The notes under the pieces are model-generated. The model made no database searches. It was not told the origin of the DNA and worked only from the letters and a program-made list of their open reading frames with translations. Source: Bacteroidota bacterium (GTDB taxonomy: Bacteria > Bacteroidota > Bacteroidia > Flavobacteriales > Weeksellaceae). From it: a DNA stretch of 64,000 bases. The stretch covers positions 62,001 to 126,000 of the forward strand of contig JAEWOS010000006.1 in assembly GCA_023460855.1 (NCBI GenBank), read 5' to 3'. The position numbers were made by a program, and so were the translations under genes. Each line of letters begins with the position of its first letter. The stretch's first letter is position 1. This document shows, in pieces, positions 43,204 to 52,045 of the stretch.

Positions 43204-43728
43204 ATGAAAAAATTTTTAAAAATTGTCGCTGCAATTGCCGTAATACTTGGATTATTAATTGTCCTAGCGGACAGGTTTGTTGTCAACCAGGAAAATCTTG
43301 ATTATTCGACAAATCTTGAAACGATAGAGGCACAGAAAATAATAAAGCAAAGTAGTAAGGACACTGTTGACGTCAGTATGGTGAGTTCGACCTGCCCCGG
43401 AAGATATGACTATACTCCAAAGCTAACTAGCAACCTGAAAAAGCTTTCGTCCCAAAATAGAGCTTATTATTTGATTGCAGATGAACTGTATAAAGACAAC
43501 GTAGATCAGGCAGTTGCAGCGTATAAAAAAGAAATTGGAATCACTGAAAAAATATATTTACTCGACAAGAATAAATACGAAAAAAATGGAGGTTTGTTCA
43601 ATAGCAAAGCAAGATTTAATTCGTTTATCACTGAATTAGCAGGGGAAAATCATAATGTCCCCTTAGGATACGGTATCTATCTTAAAGTATTTCAGGGTAA
43701 AATCGTGAGTTTGAATAGTACCATATAA
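43204..43728 (+). CDS. Membrane-anchored protein of unknown function
   Basis: 174 residues. One N-terminal transmembrane helix (IVAAIAVILGLLIVLADRFV) is followed by an extracytoplasmic domain with VSSTCPGRYDYTPKLTSNLK and helical NRAYYLIADELYKDNVDQAV. No family recognised. It lies between attC-like modules 8 and 9 and begins 31 bp after a core site, so it forms one cassette-like unit. Confidence 0.55.
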   Translation: MKKFLKIVAAIAVILGLLIVLADRFVVNQENLDYSTNLETIEAQKIIKQSSKDTVDVSMVSSTCPGRYDYTPKLTSNLKKLSSQNRAYYLIADELYKDNVDQAVAAYKKEIGITEKIYLLDKNKYEKNGGLFNSKARFNSFITELAGENHNVPLGYGIYLKVFQGKIVSLNSTI

Positions 43729-43745
43729 AACTAGTGCTCACAACT

Positions 43746-43941
43746 GTTAACCAAAAGCGCGACTGAAGTTCTTCGATTGATATTTTGTCGTTCTGATAAT
43801 ACCTAATGCGTATCGGTTTATATCTTCTTTATTTGTTACCTTAGGCAATGGATATCTATTTGCTCGTGGCGGTTTTCTTTAGACCTAAATGCAAAGAAGC
43901 CTGCGCTGCGAGAATACTATTTAAAAGTACAATTGGTTAAC
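43746..43941 (+). repeat. attC-like module 9, plus orientation
   Basis: Bounded by GTTAACCAA (43746-43754) and TTGGTTAAC (43933-43941), a perfect 9 bp inverted repeat. The internal TTTATTTGTTACCTTAGGCA and TTTGCTCGTGGCGGTTTTC match the module block TTTGCTCAAGGCGGTTTTC. It ends 13 bp before the ATG of the YARHG gene. Confidence 0.65.
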
Positions 43942-43954
43942 ATCCCGGTTTCTT

Positions 43955-44671
43955 ATGAATAACAGATTTTGCCTTTTTTTAATTCTCTTTTGCTTCAATA
44001 GTTTTTCTGCTCAGACTATTAAAGACTGTTCCCAATGTGCCGGTCAAACTATAAAATCCGAACAGATCAAGAATCTGAGCATTGACGAATTGCGGTTTCT
44101 TACAAATGACCTGTTTGCAAGAAAGGGCTATAAATTTAAGAATGAGGAAATCGATTTCTATTATTCAGAGAAAAACTGGTACAAACCGGTAAGCGATAAC
44201 AGCAAGATCGTTTATTCCGAAACCGAAAAAAGAAACATTAAAACTTTTCAGGACAGAACGTCCGAACTGCTGAAAGACCGGGAGCAGCTCACCCAGGAAC
44301 TAAAAGCTTTTCAAACTGCTTTTCTGCAGAATAGCAGGCAGATTTTGAAGTCGCGGTTTAGTTTTGACGCCAGTGATGAAAATGGCAGTTACCTTTCAGA
44401 AGTTTTACGCAAAGTAGATATTGATGAGTTGAACTGGTTCAAAAAACAGGGACATTATCAGGTAGTTGTGGATAATTTAGAGGAAACAGTTGGTTATAAA
44501 CTGATAATTTCGGACAGTGAGATCACCTTTATTTACGATTACGACGAAGGGTCAGAAGAGGTAAAGGAAGATCTATACCATTCACCTTATTATCAGGAAT
44601 TCACGCATTTTTGGGAATTTGAATGGAAAAATGGCAGACTGAAATTCATCAGGCTGAACACCGCCGGTTAA
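43955..44671 (+). CDS. Exported YARHG-domain protein
   Basis: 238 residues with a signal peptide (FCLFLILFCFNSFSAQ). The YARHG domain is seen as LSIDELRFLTNDLFARKGYK, then FYYSEKNWYKPVSDNS and TEKRNIKTFQDR. This extracellular domain often precedes peptidase- or lipoprotein-like parts and is of unknown role. The remaining 140 residues are an alpha/beta region with no known match. First gene after module 9; nothing similar to a closing module follows it. Confidence 0.75.
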   Translation: MNNRFCLFLILFCFNSFSAQTIKDCSQCAGQTIKSEQIKNLSIDELRFLTNDLFARKGYKFKNEEIDFYYSEKNWYKPVSDNSKIVYSETEKRNIKTFQDRTSELLKDREQLTQELKAFQTAFLQNSRQILKSRFSFDASDENGSYLSEVLRKVDIDELNWFKKQGHYQVVVDNLEETVGYKLIISDSEITFIYDYDEGSEEVKEDLYHSPYYQEFTHFWEFEWKNGRLKFIRLNTAG

Positions 44672-44748
44672 GAAATGCCGGTTTATTTTGAATGCGCTTA
44701 AAAACGACGGTAATTTCTTAGAAGAATTTCCGGTTAAAATTTCCCAGA

Positions 44749-45342
44749 GTGAAAATCATAGTAGAAAATTACAATTCGGACTGGAACAAGGAATTTGAGC
44801 AACTTAAATCTCAATTATTGCACTTGCTCGGATTTTTGAACCCCGCCATCGAACATATCGGAAGCACTTCCGTGAACGGGCTATCTGCAAAACCGGTCAT
44901 CGATATTCTGGTGGGACTAAATTCTGAAGCAGACCTTGATCGGACCATTGAACCCATGCTTCGTGAAAATTTTGTGTATTACGCCTGCTACAATGAGGTG
45001 ATGCCTTATCGAAGATTTTTTGTAAAACACAGAGTCAATCCGAAAAAACTATCTGTTCCGCAAATTATTTCGGAACGGGACCGGATTCCGGCAACTTCCG
45101 AAGAAATTCAGCAGCGCCTCGCTCACATTCATATTTTGCGCGTGAATTCGGAGCACTGGCTGCGTCACATTGCATTCAGGGAATATTTGAGAGCGTTTCC
45201 GGAAATCAGAACACAATATCAGCAGCTTAAGGAAAATCTAGGCGAACAGGACTGGAAAGACGGCAACGATTACAACTCTGCAAAAAATGATTTTATCAAG
45301 GCCGAAGAAACTAACGCTCTTAACTGGTACAAAAACCGTTAA
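44749..45342 (+). CDS. GrpB-family protein (nucleotidyltransferase-like UPF0157)
   Basis: 197 residues from a GTG; no ATG fits. The hallmark is EHIGSTSVNGLSAKPVIDI, a nucleotidyltransferase-type GS...D-x-D motif. LRVNSEHWLRHIAFREYLRA and YNSAKNDFIKAEE complete the GrpB/UPF0157 pattern. Members are predicted nucleotidyltransferases of unknown substrate. Length is normal. Confidence 0.88.
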   Translation: MKIIVENYNSDWNKEFEQLKSQLLHLLGFLNPAIEHIGSTSVNGLSAKPVIDILVGLNSEADLDRTIEPMLRENFVYYACYNEVMPYRRFFVKHRVNPKKLSVPQIISERDRIPATSEEIQQRLAHIHILRVNSEHWLRHIAFREYLRAFPEIRTQYQQLKENLGEQDWKDGNDYNSAKNDFIKAEETNALNWYKNR

Positions 45343-45457
45343 AGCAGCGCACTTCGATAACGCTAAAAGAGATGCATAAAAGAGTTTGGAGTATTAGTTT
45401 TTGTAAATTAGTCGCTGATCACTAATTGAATAATTCGAAACCGGTTTCAAAATTTAA

Positions 45458-46052
45458 TTGGAAGTACAAAAACTATATTTAAGAAAAACAACCCCGTTAA
45501 TTTTATCAGTCATCTTGCTTATTTCAGGATTGCTATTCACGCAGCATTACTGGTGGAATGAAATTGACTTCCCATTTTCCCGTGGAGCTGTTTCATTTTT
45601 CTTATTAGGGTTCGTCTCTGCTCTTTACGGATTTTATTACTCAAAAATTTATTGCGCCAAAAGACTCAAATTTTTCGGTTTTCATAATAGATCATGATCA
45701 GGTAAACCGGATTATTGAAAAAATCGGAAAATCCAAATACCAAAAAATAAAGTTGATAAATCAACTGGTATTTCTAATAACCAGCGTCTTCTTTCTCTTC
45801 TTAACTTATACTTATTTGAATGCTCTTGAACGGTATCATTTAAAAAAATATGGAAAGGTGACTGATGTGAGAATTGAAAATAAATCGAAGAGTATCAAAG
45901 GCATCGATATCACAACTGTTAAATATGATGGAATTGAAAAACAACTTTTCCTGAATAATTATGAAATTGGAGAAACACAAAAGATTATTTTTTCCCGCCA
46001 AAATCCTAAGATAGCATGTTGGTTAGATGAATACCGGCAAGATTCACTCTAA
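45458..46052 (+). pseudogene. Small membrane protein gene, apparently frameshifted in a T5 tract
   Basis: The first frame starts at a TTG (45458) directly after a stop and encodes two helices (TPLILSVILLISGLLF, AVSFFLLGFVSALYGFYY), ending KRLKFFGFHNRS. A second frame is open from before 45663 and continues SVFIIDHDQVNRIIEKIGKS, a further helix (LVFLITSVFFLFLTYTYL) and a DUF3592-like soluble part (GKVTDVRIENKSKSIKGIDI). Removing one T from the run near 45671-45675 joins them into about 197 residues. If not an artefact it is inactive; the second half alone (TTG 45753) could also be a separate gene. Confidence 0.45.
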
Positions 46053-46147
46053 ATAGATTCGTTTCAAAAACGAACGGAATTAATTTATTTATTATCTGAT
46101 TTCAGGTTCATTTTTTTGTTAATTTGGTCAGAGTTTAAAACTGACAA

Positions 46148-46852
46148 ATGAACGTCTTTACATCAGTTGCAGCAATCACGCTAATTACGCAGAAACAATT
46201 CTTAATTCTCTTAATTTTTCTGATTCCGGTTTTTGCGATTTCACAGCATAATTCCGAAGAAGAGGCAGTGATCGCAAAAATGTGTGCGGAATTTAAGAAC
46301 ACACCGGATCTTGGCGATAAAGAGCGCGTAGAAAATCTGTTTGTGAAATTTCTGTATGCCTATCTGGAGAAATTTCCGGATGAGGAAATCAATGCGGTGG
46401 GTGATGCGGTGTATTTCCGTTTTCAGAAGGAATGTCCGGAATTCAGAAAGTTTCTGCTCGACACCAGCAATACCGAAAACTGGAAAGCCGTTTCCGAAAT
46501 GCCCGAAATTGAGTTTACCTCAGCGCAGAAAAAAGAATTTGATCGCCATGCGAATTATTACTATTTCGAAGGCGCCGGAAATGAAATTACGAACGTAAAA
46601 ATAGCAGACCGAATATGGATGGAGGAATTTCCGGACAATTCCTATTCTAAAAATAAATTTTACTGGGAAAATGATGCGATGTTTGCGCTGGAACATATTG
46701 AGAGCAATAATGAAGCACGAAAAGCGTTCAGCCGAAAAGGCGAGAAGTATTATTACACCGTTATCAACAAACGGCAAAATTATTATACCATCGCTGCGCA
46801 GATTCCGGGACAGGATGAAATTCTGATTTTTAAACTGTTTAAAAACAGATGA
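46148..46852 (+). CDS. Exported protein of unknown function
   Basis: 234 residues with a long hydrophobic N-terminus (FLILLIFLIPVFAISQ) acting as a signal peptide. The mature part is rich in Glu, Phe and Tyr and holds helices such as DKERVENLFVKFLYAYLEKF, with strands at the end (KYYYTVINKRQNYYTIAAQI). No family recognised. It overlaps the next gene by 4 bp, so the two are co-transcribed and may act together. Confidence 0.6.
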   Translation: MNVFTSVAAITLITQKQFLILLIFLIPVFAISQHNSEEEAVIAKMCAEFKNTPDLGDKERVENLFVKFLYAYLEKFPDEEINAVGDAVYFRFQKECPEFRKFLLDTSNTENWKAVSEMPEIEFTSAQKKEFDRHANYYYFEGAGNEITNVKIADRIWMEEFPDNSYSKNKFYWENDAMFALEHIESNNEARKAFSRKGEKYYYTVINKRQNYYTIAAQIPGQDEILIFKLFKNR

Positions 46853-47625
46853 GGTATTTTCATTCTTTCTTAATATTCATCTGGATTTGTCTGAGTGTAT
46901 TTCAAAGTTGCAGTGATAAAAAAGAGTTTTGTAACAGGCGCGGGAGTAAAAATAATATCAACGTTACAAAAACAAAGCAAGCGATCACTGAAAAAAAGCC
47001 CGATGCGCAATACAGCGTAAAAGTGCAGATTATCGATTCCCTCGAATATAATTCTGTTAAGCAGGCGCAGGGATTTATAAGCAGGACACCGGAAAAAATC
47101 ACGGATTTCGAAGTGGCGAGCGAACTGCTGAAAGGGGTAGTAGAATTTTCGGCTCTTGATGACAGCAATGAAATTATGGGTTTAAAGCAAATTAATTTCA
47201 GAAATGGGGAAGTATACATACATGAGAATATTTACGACCACATCGCTTTCACTGCGTATTATCCGTCAGAAGATATTTTGGTGTGTGAAGGTGGCCATTC
47301 TACGGATATCAGTTTTACTCTCGCAAACGGAAAAGAAACTAGTGAGACTGGAAATCCGGAATTTTTCATTACTTCACCCAACAGCAGATTTCGCATGAAT
47401 GGAAGCTATGACGGACAGGAATGTGCCGGTTATTTTCTGCAGGAATTTACTAACGGCAGTTTCGAAAAGATTATAGATTTAGAGCAGGAAACTGAAAAAC
47501 AGACCGGTTTTATGATTTGTAATGCAAGAGACGGTTTTTGGACAGACGATCGTACGCTGTACGTTGAGAAATATGATTTTGATTTGAAATCGAGATATAA
47601 GTATTTAAAAATCAAAATATTATAA
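46849..47625 (+). CDS. Lipoprotein of unknown function
   Basis: 258 residues; lipobox VFQSC (about C20). A basic N-terminal stretch (NRRGSKNNINVTKTKQAITE) precedes a strand-rich domain including ITDFEVASELLKGVVEFSAL and FFITSPNSRFRMNGSYDGQE. No family assigned. Start overlaps the previous stop (ATGA). Confidence 0.6.
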   Translation: MRYFHSFLIFIWICLSVFQSCSDKKEFCNRRGSKNNINVTKTKQAITEKKPDAQYSVKVQIIDSLEYNSVKQAQGFISRTPEKITDFEVASELLKGVVEFSALDDSNEIMGLKQINFRNGEVYIHENIYDHIAFTAYYPSEDILVCEGGHSTDISFTLANGKETSETGNPEFFITSPNSRFRMNGSYDGQECAGYFLQEFTNGSFEKIIDLEQETEKQTGFMICNARDGFWTDDRTLYVEKYDFDLKSRYKYLKIKIL

Positions 47626-47699
47626 AATGATGATCTCACCAAACTTCACAGATCCTTACTTATTACACTAGAAATTTTAAAACAATCACTTTCTGACAA

Positions 47700-48653
47700 A
47701 TGATTCAAAAATTACGGGTAACAATATTGATGCTTTCCGTTGCAATACTTGGTTTCGGGCAGACATTTCCTGCTGCTAAAACTGCTGAGCATCATCTTAT
47801 AGCCGGAACAAACATCCTGATGATTCCGCCTTCGGGTTTCGTGCCTGCAAAAATTTTTAAAGGCTTCAGTTCTCAGTCTGATCCGGCATCGATGATCATG
47901 ATCATGGAAATTCAGGGACCTTATGAAGAGGTGGCCAAAAGCATTAATGACGATGCTTTTAAAACGAGAGACATGAAATTGAAATCTAAAAATGCGGTGA
48001 AAATCGGAGAGTTTGACGGCGTTCTTGCGGAGGTTGATCACACTGTAAATGAACAGGTTTACTCCAAGGATATTCTCATTTACGGAAACAGTGAATCGAG
48101 CACTCTTATCAACGGAATTTTCCCTAAAGATTCGTTGCAGACAGGGCGCGGTATCAGACAAAGCATTTTAACAACAGTTGTTGATCAGCAATTAATTTCC
48201 GATCCGAGAGCAGCACTGGTTTATAGCATAAGTGAAAGTGCAGGCGGTTTAAAATTCCATTCTGTGATGGGAAATGGGATGCTGTTTAACAGAGATTTAA
48301 AAACACCGACCAAAAGTGCTGATAGAGCGACTTTAATTACGGACCGTTCCTACGCAAAAATGGAAATAAAAGACAAAAAACTGTTCTGTATTTCCCGCAT
48401 AAAGAAATATCCTGAGGATTTCTCCATGATACCGGCGAAAGGACTGAAGGAAATAAAAATTGATGGATTAAGCGGTTACGAACTTTATGCGAAAAACAAT
48501 GATCAGGAAGATCAGGAACTGTATCAGGTCATTTTATTTGAAGAAGACGGCGGTTATTATCTCTTTGTAGGAACTTATGCAAAGGGAAGCAAACAGGCTG
48601 AAGAGGATATCCGCAATGTGATCAGGACATTCAAACGTAAACCGGCAATCTAA
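47700..48653 (+). CDS. Exported protein of unknown function
   Basis: 317 residues with a signal peptide (VTILMLSVAILGFGQ). The body is two similar-looking alpha/beta halves, for example GTNILMIPPSGFVPAKIFKG and AEVDHTVNEQVYSKDILIYG, then GLKEIKIDGLSGYELYAKNN and VILFEEDGGYYLFVGTYAKG. These resemble PsbP/DUF-type lipid-binding proteins in overall pattern, which is only a suggestion. Next gene (macro domain) starts 10 bp after the stop. Confidence 0.6.
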   Translation: MIQKLRVTILMLSVAILGFGQTFPAAKTAEHHLIAGTNILMIPPSGFVPAKIFKGFSSQSDPASMIMIMEIQGPYEEVAKSINDDAFKTRDMKLKSKNAVKIGEFDGVLAEVDHTVNEQVYSKDILIYGNSESSTLINGIFPKDSLQTGRGIRQSILTTVVDQQLISDPRAALVYSISESAGGLKFHSVMGNGMLFNRDLKTPTKSADRATLITDRSYAKMEIKDKKLFCISRIKKYPEDFSMIPAKGLKEIKIDGLSGYELYAKNNDQEDQELYQVILFEEDGGYYLFVGTYAKGSKQAEEDIRNVIRTFKRKPAI

Positions 48654-48663
48654 AAAACAGTAA

Positions 48664-49206
48664 ATGAATAGTTCAGTACCGGCGAACAATAAAATAGAAA
48701 TTCATCAGGGCGATATCACAAAATTCGAAGCGGATGCTATTGTAAATGCCGCAAATACGTCGCTTTTAGGCGGTGGAGGTGTGGATGGTGCAATTCATCG
48801 TGCCGGCGGTGCAGAGATTCTGGACGAATGCATAAAAATTGTGGCAAAACAGGGAGGCTGCAAAGTCGGCGAAGCAGTGATCACGACAGCCGGAAAACTG
48901 CCTGCAAAATTCGTAATTCATGCGGTTGGTCCGGTCTGGAACGGAGGAAATAATAACGAAGCTGAAAAACTGAAAAACTGCTACATCAATTCGCTTCAGC
49001 TTGCCGTGGAAAACAATTGCAGCACCGTTGCATTTCCTGCGATCAGCACCGGAGTTTACCGGTTTCCGAAAGAAAAGGCTGCAAAAATTGCGGTTCAAAC
49101 CATTTCAGAATTCCTTGCGGGGAACGGCGAAATTGAAAAAGTTACGCTGGTGAGTTTCGATGATGAAAGCCACCATATTCTCAGAGCCGAACTTGAACGG
49201 CATTAA
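48664..49206 (+). CDS. Macro-domain O-acetyl-ADP-ribose deacetylase (YmdB-like)
   Basis: 180 residues, essentially one macro domain. IEIHQGDITKFEADAIVNAA, then NTSLLGGGGVDGAIHRAGG is the ADP-ribose and catalytic loop. GEAVITTAGKLPAKFVIHAV and FPAISTGVYRFPKEKAA supply the second loop. It removes acyl or ADP-ribose from O-acetyl-ADP-ribose or modified proteins in the cytoplasm. The stop overlaps the open frame of the next gene, but the next probable ATG is 23 bp downstream. Confidence 0.93.
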   Translation: MNSSVPANNKIEIHQGDITKFEADAIVNAANTSLLGGGGVDGAIHRAGGAEILDECIKIVAKQGGCKVGEAVITTAGKLPAKFVIHAVGPVWNGGNNNEAEKLKNCYINSLQLAVENNCSTVAFPAISTGVYRFPKEKAAKIAVQTISEFLAGNGEIEKVTLVSFDDESHHILRAELERH

Positions 49207-49228
49207 AATTTTCCAGAATCGCGCTGAA

Positions 49229-49795
49229 ATGCAAAGAATCCTTGTCATCATTATATTTTCGATTATTTCCTGCGGACAATCTTATCAGGGAAAAACCGAA
49301 ATAAATCATCAGAAATCTGCAACTGCAACATTACCGGCAGTCGGAGAAAAGATTCAGGGAGATTTTAACGGTGACGGAATTCCCGAGGTGGCAGAATCTG
49401 TGAAAATCGGCGAACGATACGGAAATCCTGTCGAAGACGGAACGCCCGACGAATATGAGATCCGGTTTTCGGCAAAAAATATGAAACCTTTGAAAGCGGG
49501 ATGCTGCGAAATCCGGTTGATCAATGAAGGCGATCTGAATAACGACGGAGCCGATGATATCTCTGTTTTTCAGGCTCCAATGAATGGCTGTACTTATTCG
49601 ATGACTGCCTGGACTTTTAAAAGCGGAATCTGGCAGAAAATTGTAGAGACTTGCCTGATTCCTACAGGCTGTGATCCGTTTGATGATGAAGAAGTTCAGA
49701 AGAGAATCCGGAAAGAGAATAATGCCGTTTACTTCTATGAAACAGATGCTAATGACGAAAACGGAAAACTGATCCGGAAAAAAGCAAATCTGTAA
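49229..49795 (+). CDS. Small lipoprotein with Asp-rich calcium-like repeats
   Basis: 188 residues from ATG 49229 (MQRILVIIIFSIISCGQ), which gives a clean lipobox ISC; the frame opens earlier at 49160 but that overlaps the macro-domain gene. The mature part holds FNGDGIPEVAESV and LNNDGADDISVF, two dockerin/FG-GAP-like D-x-N/D-x-D-G calcium loops. Several Cys follow (AGCCEIR, NGCTYS, TCLIPTGCD). A surface or periplasmic role is likely; function unknown. Confidence 0.65.
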   Translation: MQRILVIIIFSIISCGQSYQGKTEINHQKSATATLPAVGEKIQGDFNGDGIPEVAESVKIGERYGNPVEDGTPDEYEIRFSAKNMKPLKAGCCEIRLINEGDLNNDGADDISVFQAPMNGCTYSMTAWTFKSGIWQKIVETCLIPTGCDPFDDEEVQKRIRKENNAVYFYETDANDENGKLIRKKANL

Positions 49796-49864
49796 ATTAG
49801 TTCAGCAGAAATACAGGGTTATTATGTTTCCTTTCTTTCCTAAATCTGAGATATCATTTCCGCT

Positions 49865-50362
49865 ATGAAATTCATTGAAAAATACTGGATTCTTATTGTC
49901 GTAGTGTTCGCTGTTTTTGCCTATGTGAAGATAGAACTCAGTTTCCTGCTGCTTTCGTCGATAATATTTTATATTGCGTTTGATCATTTGAAAGGGATTA
50001 ATAATCTGGAAAAGAATGGAGTGCGGACAATAGGAACGGTGGTCGGCAAAAACCGGGATAGGTATGGTTATCAGTCGCCGGTTATCAGGTTTATATGTAT
50101 GAACGGAAATGTAATCGAGAAAGAACCGTTTTATTACGCGGCAAGCGACATCAATAAATTTCAGAATTTCAAAAACGTAATGGGAAAAGAGTTCACATTG
50201 CTCTATGATAAAAACCATCCGGAAAAATTTGTCATTGCCGAACAGTTATTTCTAAACCGCCTTGCCACGCGTTTTATGATTTTTATCTCCCTGTTGTTTT
50301 TTATTGTTGCCGTATTGAGTCTTGCCGGAGTAACTGCATTGAATGACGCGTCACAAAGCTGA
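49865..50362 (+). CDS. DUF3592-like membrane protein
   Basis: 165 residues: two N-terminal helices (LIVVVFAVFAYVKI, SFLLLSSIIFYIAF), a soluble domain with GVRTIGTVVGKNRDRYGYQS and YDKNHPEKFVIAEQ, then a C-terminal helix. The pattern is that of DUF3592 proteins, which are common and uncharacterised. Separate from neighbours by about 70 and 125 bp. Confidence 0.65.
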   Translation: MKFIEKYWILIVVVFAVFAYVKIELSFLLLSSIIFYIAFDHLKGINNLEKNGVRTIGTVVGKNRDRYGYQSPVIRFICMNGNVIEKEPFYYAASDINKFQNFKNVMGKEFTLLYDKNHPEKFVIAEQLFLNRLATRFMIFISLLFFIVAVLSLAGVTALNDASQS

Positions 50363-50486
50363 ATTCAGCCTCTGCTACAATGCAGAATCTTTGAATATCA
50401 ATACCTTGTAAATGCTGTGTGTTAAAATATGGCTGTCTGCTTTGAAAAATTCTATAAATTAGAAGAGAATCACAAAAACCAATAAA

Positions 50487-51374
50487 ATGGAACAGATTAC
50501 AACAGCAACCGCAGATTACTTGCTAAATGCAAAAGAGGAGATTCAGCAGATTTTATTCGTTCCTGATGCAGCCAATCCTCAATGGAATGACAGTCAGGAA
50601 ATTATTGCGCTGGCAGACAGGCAGATTTTGCAGCCGGCGCGAACTCTTCCGGGCGAAAAAATTCTGGCTTTTATCGGTGTTCATGCAAAGACTGCTCTTA
50701 CCGGAAGCAGAGACAGTATCGGTTTTTTAGTTACCGCCTTTCGCGTGCTTACACAAACAGATTTCTCAGTAATTGGTACTGCGAAACCTGCGCAGATTGA
50801 CGTTTTTACCCGCAACACAAACGCCGATGAAATCAGCACCAGGTTGTGGAACGATTTTACAGCCAGGAACACTCTGTCAATTCCAGAGGAACAGCTTAAT
50901 GCTATGGAAGAAGCGTTGCGAAACGTAATCACAATTGCGCTGCCGAAACTGCAACAGCAAAATAATCTTCCGGAAGAATCAGCGAAAACTTCGGATATCC
51001 GTACAAGAATCACAGAACTTGGTTTGCAGGGAACGCTGAAAAGTTATGCGGAAAATGAGAAGAAACTCCGGGCATTCGCCGAAAAATATAAGGTTGCGGA
51101 TTTAATGTACGGAATTGTGGATAAACCGTTGTTCGGCGGCGTTTACGGTCTGGTTATTTCTCAAAACGGAATTATCAGCAGAGATTTGATGGAGGACAGC
51201 GTGACAACAACCTGGGCTGAAATGAAAGAAAATCCCGCATCGGTCGGACCAAAGAAAGATGTGATTCAGAGCGGTGACAAGCAGCATGTTGTGCCGTCGC
51301 ATCATGCAGATATGGTCTCAAATCTTATTATTTTGCTGAACGAAATTGCGAATCAGCAGGTTTCGTTGTCATGA
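50487..51374 (+). CDS. Cytoplasmic protein of unknown function
   Basis: 295 residues, soluble, no signal peptide. EKILAFIGVHAKTALTGSRD, then SIGFLVTAFRVLTQTDFSV resembles a bacterial PH-like segment. A helical middle (EEQLNAMEEALRNVITIALP) and a C-terminal part with VDKPLFGGVYGLVISQNGII and KQHVVPSHHADMVSNLIIL follow. Unrecognised family. Confidence 0.6.
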   Translation: MEQITTATADYLLNAKEEIQQILFVPDAANPQWNDSQEIIALADRQILQPARTLPGEKILAFIGVHAKTALTGSRDSIGFLVTAFRVLTQTDFSVIGTAKPAQIDVFTRNTNADEISTRLWNDFTARNTLSIPEEQLNAMEEALRNVITIALPKLQQQNNLPEESAKTSDIRTRITELGLQGTLKSYAENEKKLRAFAEKYKVADLMYGIVDKPLFGGVYGLVISQNGIISRDLMEDSVTTTWAEMKENPASVGPKKDVIQSGDKQHVVPSHHADMVSNLIILLNEIANQQVSLS

Positions 51375-51495
51375 TAACAATATCGAGCTAGGAATATATT
51401 ACTTTAAACTTTCACTTAAATAGCAATAATTTTCGTAAACTAATTGATATTTGGCACAGAATTTTGTATTATTGTGCTACAAATACGTAACAGAT

Positions 51496-51546
51496 ATGAA
51501 AAAGTTCTTAAAAGATCTCGTTACACATTTGATGAAAAAAAGATAA
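51496..51546 (+). CDS. Possible 16-residue leader peptide or micro-ORF
   Basis: ATG AAA AAG start, peptide MKKFLKDLVTHLMKKR, stop TAA, followed 13 bp later by a strong terminator. It lies after 121 bp of noncoding DNA. The peptide is short, basic and amphipathic, as in membrane-associated or type-I-toxin-like micro-peptides. The stand-alone pairing with a terminator suggests a small transcript, coding or not. Confidence 0.35.
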   Translation: MKKFLKDLVTHLMKKR

Positions 51547-51559
51547 TTTCAATAACGAT

Positions 51560-51595
51560 ACAGACCGGTTTGCAAAAGACCGGTCTGTTTTTTTT
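51560..51595 (+). terminator. Strong terminator after the micro-ORF
   Basis: ACAGACCGG (51560-51568) and CCGGTCTGT (51580-51588) form a perfect 9 bp stem, followed by seven more T. It touches the stop of the convergent HD gene. Confidence 0.85.
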
Positions 51596-52037
51596 AATAT
51601 TTTCCTGATAAATAGCGATAGGCTTTCAGGTATTTGTTCAGCCTTTTTGCGTCCTTCTCAGAAATAGGGCGTGTAAATCTGCGGAGATCCATATTATCGG
51701 TCAGGTCATTCAGTTTAACGGCAACCGAGAGCGGAGATTTTTCCGTTCTTTTTACGAAGTCATCATAATTTTCATCATCACTGAGTTTTGTAACGCATTT
51801 TACGGCAAATACAATGTATTCGGGAAATCCCTGTGAACGCAGGTAGTCGAAATCATATTCCGGGCAGTCTTCCACAACATCATGAAGCGCACCTACAATT
51901 TTTTCATCAAGCGTTTTTCCAAGGTTTGAAACGCGCAGCACGTGTCCGATGTAAGGCGCGCCGTAACGGTCGGTTTGTCCTGCATGTGCGATATCTGCAA
52001 TCTGTATGGCTTTATTCAGCTGTTCTTCCTTTGTCAT
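51594..52037 (-). CDS. HD-domain phosphohydrolase (SpoT/MESH1-like HD)
   Basis: 147 residues. AIQIADIAHAGQTDRYGAPY, then IGHVLRV, LHDVVED and AVKLNDLTDNMDL are the HD metal ligands and supporting residues of the SpoT-like hydrolase group. It is shorter than typical (p)ppGpp hydrolases (about 180), so a hydrolase for other nucleotides is equally possible. No synthetase domain. 8 bp downstream of the antiporter gene. Confidence 0.75.
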   Translation of the reverse strand: MTKEEQLNKAIQIADIAHAGQTDRYGAPYIGHVLRVSNLGKTLDEKIVGALHDVVEDCPEYDFDYLRSQGFPEYIVFAVKCVTKLSDDENYDDFVKRTEKSPLSVAVKLNDLTDNMDLRRFTRPISEKDAKRLNKYLKAYRYLSGKY

Positions 52038-52045
52038 TCCTGTAT

